Assembly: GCA_937858455.1 (NCBI GenBank) | Contig: CALLYN010000663.1 | Span: 1-24,074, forward strand | Length of the DNA: 24,074 nt | Source: an uncultured Kouleothrix sp. | GTDB taxonomy: Bacteria > Chloroflexota > Chloroflexia > Chloroflexales > Roseiflexaceae | Direction: 5' to 3' | Shown: one piece after another, positions 1-6,500 of the stretch | Position numbering within the stretch: the stretch's first letter is position 1 | Layout of the letters: each line of letters begins with the position of its first letter | The notes under the pieces: model-generated | What the model saw: the letters and a program-made list of their open reading frames with translations, nothing else | Told to the model about the DNA's origin: nothing | Database searches by the model: none | Program-made: the position numbers and the translations under genes

Positions 1-23
1 GGCGCCCGGCAAAGCCGGGCGCC
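1..23. terminator. perfect GC hairpin at the window edge
   Basis: Ten-base perfect inverted repeat (GGCGCCCGGC / GCCGGGCGCC) around an AAA loop. On the plus strand it is followed by an A-rich stretch, not a T-run. On the minus strand any T-run would lie outside the window. It could terminate a plus-strand gene to the left or the minus-strand transcript coming from the right. The stem is seen directly; the terminator role is inferred. Confidence 0.45.
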
Positions 24-80
24 GCACAAGAAAACACAAGTAATCAAACGGAGTTCGTATTACAGGTTGCGAGGCCCCCA

Positions 81-647
81 ATGTCGAAACGCCTGACCCG
101 GCGGCAGGAGCTGATCTTTCTGCTGTTTGTGATTGGCCTGTTGATCCTGGCGATCGTGCTGCTGCCGCGGCTGCTGCCAGCCCCCACCGGCAGTGGCACC
201 GGTGCGGCCGGCGCGCCGACCGGAACCACCACACCCCAGCTGGCCGCCGGCGCGACTGTGCCGGCCCAGCCGACCGCCGCGCCGCTGCCGACGCTCGACC
301 CAGCCACTGCGAGCCGCTGTCGCGACCAGGTCAAAGGCTTCATCAGCCAGCTCGACCCGGTGGTCAGCGCGTGGGTCGACGCGCGCAAGGCCGCCGGGCG
401 CGCGCCGCAGGAGCAGCTGGCCGGCCAGGTCGATAAGCTCCTGGCAGTGCGCCAGCAGGCCCATGCGCTGGCCGTGCCAAGCTGCGCCGAGGCAGCCTAC
501 CTGAGCCTGCTCGACTCGATGGACCACACGATTGAGGCATACCGCGGCTTCGTGAATGAGCTGCCCGACGAGGCGATCCAGGGCGAGCTGCAGAAGGCCA
601 ATCAGTCGTTCACGCGGTATGTTGGGGAGATTGACCAGCTGAGATGA
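81..647 (+). CDS. membrane-anchored protein of unknown function
   Basis: Protein of 188 residues that I do not recognise as a family. The N-terminus is basic (MSKRLTRR) and is followed by one hydrophobic helix at about residues 11-29. A Pro/Thr/Gly/Ala-rich linker (about 32-75) then leads to a mostly helical C-terminal domain (about 78-188) containing two cysteines. This predicts an N-in, C-out single-pass or uncleaved-signal protein with its globular part outside the membrane. The ATG has a GCGAGG-type ribosome site about 7 bases upstream. It is the only convincing plus-strand gene in the window and converges on the cargo gene, so it is probably not part of the injection-system operon. Its low-complexity linker resembles the one in the large FHA protein, which suggests the same genome background. 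Confidence 0.75.
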   Translation: MSKRLTRRQELIFLLFVIGLLILAIVLLPRLLPAPTGSGTGAAGAPTGTTTPQLAAGATVPAQPTAAPLPTLDPATASRCRDQVKGFISQLDPVVSAWVDARKAAGRAPQEQLAGQVDKLLAVRQQAHALAVPSCAEAAYLSLLDSMDHTIEAYRGFVNELPDEAIQGELQKANQSFTRYVGEIDQLR

Positions 648-760
648 CGACGAAACCCGGATTGCAATTTTTCGTGATTTGTAGGCTGTAACGCTTTCAG
701 GTGATCGTAGTAGATTGTCCATATCGTCAGCAGATCGGATCGCCGGTGTGCTGCCAGTTG

Positions 761-825
761 CCCCAACTAATGAAGGCTTATTGCATGACGCACACTCGGC
801 AGTCGCCTTGAGCGATTTGTTGGAT
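761..825 (-). other. integron attC-like site downstream of the cargo gene
   Basis: Read on the minus strand, the site begins with ATCCAAC, a perfect RYYYAAC R'' box. It continues into AACAAATCGCTCAAGGCGAC, which matches 17 of 20 bases of the common attC left arm AACAATTCGTTCAAGCCGAC. It closes with GTTGGGG, one mismatch from GTTRRRY. R''/R' and AAGGC/GCCTT can pair. It starts 28 bases after the stop of the cargo ORF and has the orientation of a cassette attC. Weak points: the spacer on the right arm is about 4 bases shorter than usual, the variable loop pairs poorly, and no integrase or attI is in view. Confidence 0.42.
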
Positions 826-853
826 GACCTCACCTATCCGAGTTTGCATGCTC

Positions 854-1675
854 CTATGTCTTCGTTCCATCCACTTTCTTCTGAATCTCTTCGACGTTTG
901 TCTGCCACTTTCCCCATTCCACCTCTAGTTGGTTTGCTCGTACATCCCCTTGTTTCAATTCTTTGTACTTCTTTTGCAACGATAGTATTGCTGGGAAGTC
1001 TTCCATAAGCACGTTAATAAAATTATCCTGTACCCACTCAGCCAATTTTTCTCTGGAGGATTGCTTCTTACTCCACTCGCTTAGCTCTGTATTGAACTCA
1101 TCTCTAGTTAGGTAGTTTGTGTTACCTTGGCGTACACCTCCACCGCCCCCACCACCCTTTATATCGGTCACGTGTGCATCGCCGACCTTCCACGTTCCCT
1201 TCTCGAGCGAGTACCCTGCGGTCACTGCCATCATTATCGACCTCTGTTTCCGTACTGCTGCGTCGAGTTGGCCGTTTGTCATTCCTGTCACCTTCACTCC
1301 TAATATCCTCGTTTTAATAGATTGGGCTATTTTCTTCACCTCGTTCTCTACCTCTGCACTCCGCTTCGCGAATAACTCTTTAGCCTGATCATCTTCTTTC
1401 GCTTTCTGTAGTAGACTCATCAGGGACACTAGCGAATCTACAAAAAAATCTATTCCCTTATTAATCTCTTCATCCTTCGCCGCAGTGAATGACGCCACCG
1501 CCCTATGCCACGTTTTCATCGAGAGTGATATATAATAATACCACTTATTCTTCTCCTGTATATCCCCAGACTCCTTCCAAGACTTTGCTCCTGTTTTAAC
1601 ACCTTCTGCCGCATACTCTACTTTGTTTACTATATGTAGCCCTATTAGCTCCGGCAAGTCCCCCATTTCCGCCAT
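854..1675 (-). CDS. cargo-like protein, C-terminal piece after in-frame TAG
   Basis: ORF of 273 residues in exactly the same frame as the ORF upstream (1715-2182), separated by a single TAG and 13 open codons. It is best read as the C-terminal part of one protein. It is helical and Lys/Glu-rich, with WKVGDAHVTDI at about residues 162-172, a seven-glycine run at 174-180, and TRDEFNTELSEW soon after. The GDAH motif preceded by an R...MM segment resembles the C-terminal motif of the EreA/ChaN/TraB-like superfamily, whose N-terminal partner motif (GETH) lies in the upstream piece. No signal peptide or membrane helix is present. The first ATG has only a weak AGAGA site, so independent translation is doubtful. 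Function is inferred, not shown. Confidence 0.6.
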   Translation of the reverse strand: MAEMGDLPELIGLHIVNKVEYAAEGVKTGAKSWKESGDIQEKNKWYYYISLSMKTWHRAVASFTAAKDEEINKGIDFFVDSLVSLMSLLQKAKEDDQAKELFAKRSAEVENEVKKIAQSIKTRILGVKVTGMTNGQLDAAVRKQRSIMMAVTAGYSLEKGTWKVGDAHVTDIKGGGGGGGVRQGNTNYLTRDEFNTELSEWSKKQSSREKLAEWVQDNFINVLMEDFPAILSLQKKYKELKQGDVRANQLEVEWGKWQTNVEEIQKKVDGTKT

Positions 1676-1714
1676 ATTCGATCTCTTCTTACGCAGAATT
1701 GTGGTTGTCTTAAA

Positions 1715-2182
1715 CTAATCCTCCTTCCAGTATCCCTCTTCTTTGGTTATCTCCTGCGAAAATAGCTTCTCCTCGTTCCTTCTACCTTCCGACTCGTTAT
1801 GGGTCTCGCCGGCTACATTGAGCACGCCCTTCTCCAGCCCTTTACGCTGAATCGCTCGCGCTCCTCCATTCGGAACGTACTCTCCTCCTTCTGTTTTTCC
1901 CTGTTGCACTCCGTCGAGCGCGGGTTCTTCGGTGAGTTTAGCCTGAATTACCAGGCGTGGTTTCGCCTCAGAAAAAAGGTCACTGACCGCCCGATTACCA
2001 ATCGTGCGCTGAAGTTGTAGCACATCATGCGGGGTTCGCGTCTTGGGATCAAGCTTGACCTTTTGGAGGGCAGCGGCAGAGTTGGTTTGCTGCTCGGCAA
2101 GCGGCTCAAAATCTCCGGTAGCCGGATTCAACGACTGTTCTTTGTTGGCCTTACTATAATGTTCCTGCTCTTTCGAAGGCAT
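1715..2182 (-). CDS. eCIS cargo-like protein, N-terminal piece
   Basis: The second of two adjacent ATGs (MPSKEQ) is chosen because GGAGG lies 5 bases upstream; this gives 155 residues. The N-terminus is polar and probably disordered. It carries LQRTIGNRAV at about 57-66, a motif that recurs in proteins of eCIS loci and is also present in this window's DUF4157 protein (LQRVIGNAQV). VLNVAGETHNES follows at about 120-131. The ORF stops at TAG directly after GYWKED. The frame stays open beyond it into the next ORF, so GAG>TAG is a simple explanation for a broken gene of about 442 codons. It lies downstream of the structural genes, where cargo genes are often found. Candidate injected effector, probably inactivated; its activity is unknown. 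Confidence 0.6.
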   Translation of the reverse strand: MPSKEQEHYSKANKEQSLNPATGDFEPLAEQQTNSAAALQKVKLDPKTRTPHDVLQLQRTIGNRAVSDLFSEAKPRLVIQAKLTEEPALDGVQQGKTEGGEYVPNGGARAIQRKGLEKGVLNVAGETHNESEGRRNEEKLFSQEITKEEGYWKED

Positions 2183-2335
2183 CATTACCTCCATTGGACT
2201 GTAACGCCAATTCACCGAACCATAGGTAATGGGTGCTTCTTTCAGTCTGACTCTTGGTCAGTATGTCATAGTGGTCTGGCTGTCCAGAGGTGCAGTTTAA
2301 GAATATCCTATTGGAAAATATTGCTGAATTTTTGA

Positions 2336-3382
2336 TTACCTTCCCACCGGCGCCGCCACCGCCGTCGGAAGCCCGCACGGCCCCTTGAGCGCGTACACGA
2401 CGCTGACCTGTGCGTTGATCACGCGGATCGTCGGCTTGCCGAGGCCGGGGATGAGCGGCTCGCGGCGGCTGTTGACATCCTCGCTGATCGAGATGATATC
2501 GCCCAGCTGCCCCTGCGCCATCTGGGCGTACTCGGCCGCCTGGGCCCTGGCTTTGGCAAACGCCTGCCGGCGCGCATCTTTCTCGATCGATGTAGCGTCT
2601 GTGGTCGCGAAGCTCACGTCTTTGAAGCTGCCCCCGCCCAGCGCCAGCACCTGCGCCAGCACCTCCGAGCCGGGCGTGCCGCCTGGCCGGGCCACCGTCA
2701 CCAGCAGCGGCGTGAGCACGCGGTAGGCGGTGATCGCGCGGTCGTCGCCTAGCACCGGCGCGATCTGCGAGTTCATGACACGTACGGCGTCGCCGGTGAG
2801 CCCGAGGCCCTGCAGCTGCTGCGTGAACTCGGCAACCTTGGCGGCGTTGCTCTTCAGGGCCTCGTCGAGCGTGACCTCCAGCGACTTGACGTCGACCTGG
2901 GCGGTGGCCGAGTCGGGCTGGGCCGGCAGCTCGACGTAGCCGGTGCCGGTGACGGTGCAGTTGGCCAGGCGTTGCGCCAGATACTGCACCCCAGCCTGCG
3001 CGGTGCCCGACTGCTCGGCGAGCGCGGTGCGCTGGGCCTGCGCCTCCTGCACCAGCTGCGTGACATCGGTGGCATGGGCGTCGGCCAGCCTGGCGATATT
3101 GGTGGCCTGGGCATCGACAAGCTGGGCGACGCTGGTGGCCTGAACGTCGGCGAGCCTGGCGAGGCCGGCGCTCTGCGCCTGGGCGGCCTGAACCATCTGC
3201 GCCCCCTGCTCGCGGATCGCGCCAGCTACTGGGCTCATGTCCAGGACGATCGTCGGCAGTGAGGCTGACCCGCCGCCGGTCTGGGCTTGCGCGGCGGGCG
3301 CGACCGCCAGCAGGCTCTGGGCCGCCGCGATCAGCAGCAGTAGGGAGGCGGTGCCTATCAAGAAGGTATATCGCTGTCGCAT
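2336..3382 (-). CDS. SIMPL (DUF541) domain exported protein
   Basis: The start at MRQRYTFLIG is chosen because it begins a clear signal peptide (basic end, hydrophobic core about 6-28, AQAQ cleavage region near 33) and has GGAG about 9 bases upstream. A longer frame to 3592 is not credible. The protein has 348 residues. Residues 50-135 form a helical insert with three 11-residue units (77-109; LADVQATSVAQ type), a hendecad pattern typical of right-handed coiled coils. From about 141 (NCTVTGTGYVELP) the sequence follows the SIMPL/DUF541 fold with the usual alternating strands and a late KARAQAAEYA helix. Family members are periplasmic or cell-surface proteins of mostly unclear role. It follows the FHA gene on the same strand after a 136-base gap, so it may have its own promoter. 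Confidence 0.82.
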   Translation of the reverse strand: MRQRYTFLIGTASLLLLIAAAQSLLAVAPAAQAQTGGGSASLPTIVLDMSPVAGAIREQGAQMVQAAQAQSAGLARLADVQATSVAQLVDAQATNIARLADAHATDVTQLVQEAQAQRTALAEQSGTAQAGVQYLAQRLANCTVTGTGYVELPAQPDSATAQVDVKSLEVTLDEALKSNAAKVAEFTQQLQGLGLTGDAVRVMNSQIAPVLGDDRAITAYRVLTPLLVTVARPGGTPGSEVLAQVLALGGGSFKDVSFATTDATSIEKDARRQAFAKARAQAAEYAQMAQGQLGDIISISEDVNSRREPLIPGLGKPTIRVINAQVSVVYALKGPCGLPTAVAAPVGR

Positions 3383-3410
3383 GCTCGTCAACTCCGATCG
3401 CTCGCGTAAT

Positions 3411-3416
3411 ACTATA
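3411..3416 (-). promoter_or_regulatory. possible -10 box for the SIMPL gene
   Basis: The minus strand reads TATAGT here, 5 of 6 bases of the -10 consensus, in an otherwise GC-rich gap. It would give a leader of roughly 20 bases before the ATG at 3382. No good -35 is seen at 17 bases (CCGGCA). Weak support. Confidence 0.25.
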
Positions 3417-3458
3417 GCGATGTGCAGAACAGCTGCCGGCTCTCCCGAGCCTGCCGAG

Positions 3459-3490
3459 GCCTGCCCTGAGCCTAGCTGAAGGGGGCAGGC
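3459..3490. repeat. inverted repeat / dispersed-repeat-like element between genes
   Basis: Perfect 8-bp inverted repeat GCCTGCCC (3459-3466) and GGGCAGGC (3483-3490) with a 16-base loop. A second small hairpin, GGCTC-TCCC-GAGCC, lies just to its left. The minus-strand text CCTTCAGCTAGGCTCAGG resembles the dispersed intergenic CCTTCGACAAGCTCAGG-type repeats seen in many GC-rich genomes. The T-run precedes the stem on the minus strand, so this is not a standard terminator for the FHA gene. Confidence 0.4.
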
Positions 3491-3518
3491 AAAAAACACG
3501 CAAGCGAAGATCCTACTG

Positions 3519-6500
3519 CTATGCGCAGGTCTTCTGAAATAGGATCGCCTGGGTGAGTCGGTCGCGCACCACCACCGTGCGCGGCGGCTCATCGCTCAGG
3601 CTTAGCAGCATCGACCAGATGCCGTCGCTGCCCACCGTGGTGCCGGCGACTGCCCGGCCATTAAAGTACAGCAGCACGCCGCGCGCGGGTGTGCCCGATC
3701 CGCGCAGCTCAATCGGCGCGCGCCGCTCGCATAGCGCGTTGGCCGCCGGCGTGCTGGTGGGCGTCGGCTCGGGCGGCGCGGCGGTGGGCAGCGCCACTGT
3801 CGGCTGCGGTGGCGCTGTCACGACCACCTGCGATATGACCTGCTCCGTTACCACCACGGTCACCAGCTGGGGCGCCGGGGTCGGCGGCTCGGCGGTCGGA
3901 GCAGTGGTTGGGATGGGGGTCTGCACCAGGAAGACCAGCCGGGTTGCCACAGGCGAGGGCTCGACCAGCGGCACCGTGGGCCGGAGCAGCGCGATCGGCG
4001 CCGGCGCGAGCGCGCGGTTCCAGTAGGCCATGATCAGCGGCGCCAGCAGGGCCAGCAGCAGCAGCCCCAAGAGCAGCACGACCCCGATCGAGAATACCGG
4101 CTGCTGGATGAAGCGCGCCGCCTGCTCCTGACGCGGCGCAACCGCAACCGCCTCGCCGCCGCTCGCGCTGCCAAGTGGAGCGACCTGGAACGTCACGCTG
4201 TGAATCTTCGGCACGCCATACCACAGCCAGCGCCGTGCTGTCACCTCGATCGGAATACTCCGCTGAGCGCCCGGCTCCAGCACCGGCCGCAGCGCCGGCT
4301 TGTCGATCAACACCTGCTCCTCTTCGTCGTGTCCGCCGATGTCGTAGGCCTGGCCGTAGTTGCCGTGGTTAACGATCCGCAGATTGTAGCGGCCGCGGCG
4401 CCAGTGCGTCTGCTGGCGCGGCTGCATGTCGAGCGTGAACTCGCTGAACGGCCTGATGTGCAGCGCGGCCGGCGCGAGCGCCTCGGCGTGCGGGTCGTGT
4501 TCGGATATGCCGAGCACCGTGAAGTTATGCACCCCGGCGCTGCTGCTCCAATCACGCGGTGGCTGTATCTGCATGGTGATTTCGCTGGTGTCGTTCGGCA
4601 GCAGCGCCACGCTCGACGGCGCGAAGCTGACCCAATCCTCGCGGATGCCACGCACCGAGAAGCTCACCCGGTCGACAATCCGCGACAGGTTTCTGACGAC
4701 GAGTGTCGCGGTAGCGGTTTGGCCGGCCTCGGTGGCCAGCGCCTGCTCCGAGAGCAGTAGGCTGAGCATGCTGGTTCGGCGCAGCTGTTCAACTTCGGAG
4801 GTTGAGGCGGCCTCGGCGATCGTTAGGGTGGCGTTGCGGTAGGGGCGGGCCGGCGAGCGCTCCCAAGTGGCGGCGACCGCGAAGTCGTAGACTGCGGCGT
4901 GCCCCTCTGGTTCGCGCGGCACCTGGATGGTGAGCGTGGCGCGCCCTGTCTCACCCGGCTCCAGCTGCAGCGTTGGGGGCGTGAACGAGGCCCAGTTGCG
5001 CGGCGGCCCCTCCAGCGCGAGGGTTGCGTAGTCGCGCTCGGCGCCGGTGTTGGTGACGCTGATCGTGGTCGCTATCGATTGCCCGGCTGCGGTCGTGAGC
5101 GCGCTTGAGTCAAGCCGCAGCTCGTTAGGCTTGAGCACGTTCAGAGTCGCGCCCACCACCGTACGGCCACCGTGGTATGCCGCCGCGACGAGGCGCAGCG
5201 GGTAGCTGCCGGCGCTGTCGGTCGCGCGGCGGGGTATGGTGATACTTAGCTGTACCTGGCGGGTCGCCCGCGGCGGCAGCGACAGACGAGCCTCGGAGAA
5301 GGTGGCCCACCGACCAACTGGTTTATCGGGCTCAGCTGATAGCAGTACCAGGTCGTCGGTATCGGCGTTGCTGGTGACCGTGATATCGCAGGTGATCTGC
5401 TGGCCGATCGCGACGGCTAGCATTTGAGAGTCGAGCAGCACCTGCGGTGGCGCGACGACCGTCAGCTCGGCCTCGGCGACCTCCTGGCTAGCGACGCGCC
5501 CGCGCGCGAGTATTTGGAAGTTATAGCTGCCGAGCGCCTCGGCGTGCTCAACTGGCGGCGTGATCGTCAGCTGCACGATCTCGGTCTGGCCGGGCGCTAG
5601 CCGCACCAGCGCCGGCTCGAACCTCGCCCAGTTCTTGACAGGCCCGACCAGCGCGAACTGAAGATCGTCGGCGATCTCGCTGCGCACCTCAAGCTCGGTG
5701 GTCGTGGGCTGCCCCGGCATGGTGCGCAGCGCGCTGGTGCGCAGCCGCACGCCCGCGCGCGGCGGCACGACGACCGAAAGCGCCAGCTCGGCCTGGCCGA
5801 GCCACTGCGACTCGGCACGCACCGGCAGCACGTAGGTGCCGGGCGGCAGCTTAGGCTGCGGCTCAAGCGTGATCGTGACCTCGTGGCTGGTGCCAGCCGC
5901 CAGACGGACCTCCGGCAGAGGCGGTATCTGCCAGTTAGCGAGCGCAGTTGGCAATAAGAGCCGCACCGTATCCGCAGTCGGTCCACCGTTGACAATCGTC
6001 GCGCTAAACGAGGCCGGGCGGCCGGGCGCGCAGGTCACGTTTGTTTGATCCAGCGCTAGCAGCGGCGGCCGTGCGGGCGGCGTAGCTACGAGCCGCAGCA
6101 ATGCGGAAGCGCGGGCCAGCACACCGTTACCGGCTGCTCGGCCGATGAGCTGGAAGGCGTAGTCGCCCAGCCGAGCGGTGGCCGGCGGGTGGATCTCCAG
6201 CCGCTCGGCTTGCCGGTCTTTGGCTTGTAGGTCGATCTGCGTAGTCGAGAGTCTGACCCACTCGCTGGGTAGGCCTTTCACTGAGAGGTCGACCTGCGCG
6301 TCGGTATGCGCGGCGATGTCAATCAGCAGCTCGGCCGACTGGCCGGGGGCCAGCGCTAGCTCGCTCGGAGCCAACGTGAGCTGAATTGGCTCCTGCACGA
6401 TGAGCGTGGCCTCCGAGACGATCCGTCCCAGGCGTTCGGTCGTCCCGACGATCTGAAAGGGGCGCGGGCCGGTGGGCATGCCTTCGCTCCAGGCGGTCTG

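Larger units (their letters stand above)
648..2335. other. A+T-richer island carrying the cargo-like gene
   Basis: Base composition changes visibly here: runs such as AAAAAAATC and long T/A-rich stretches replace the GC-rich codons of the rest of the window. The encoded proteins are rich in Lys, Glu, Asn and Ile instead of Ala, Arg and Pro. The island holds the two pieces of the cargo-like gene, a short spacer (2183-2335) with no convincing promoter, and the attC-like site. The contrast suggests the segment was acquired separately from the structural operon. The boundaries are approximate. Confidence 0.55.

Noticed and set aside
60..833. 257-residue minus-strand frame opposite the membrane-anchored protein gene
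   Set aside because: It lies antisense to a better-supported gene with signal anchor and ribosome site; its product is Arg/Gly low complexity typical of GC-rich antisense frames.
854..2182. Amber (TAG) codon reassignment, since TAG interrupts the cargo gene and separates two same-frame ORFs
   Set aside because: TAG is used as the natural stop of several intact genes here (for example the tail terminator and the FHA-adjacent baseplate gene), so a reassigned code is not supported.
686..2207. Nine-base direct repeats CTGTAACGC (686-694 and 2199-2207) flanking the A+T-rich island, as a possible target-site duplication
   Set aside because: No terminal inverted repeats next to them, no transposase, and a nine-base match between two flanks could be chance; kept only as a weak hint about island borders.
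3438..3490. Intrinsic terminator after the FHA gene
   Set aside because: Stems are present, but on the minus strand the T-run precedes the stem, so the geometry is wrong for termination of that transcript.
2154..3503. 449-residue minus-strand frame overlapping the SIMPL gene
   Set aside because: Different frame from the SIMPL gene, Arg/Ala/Gly-rich shadow sequence, and it crosses the composition break without any domain signal.
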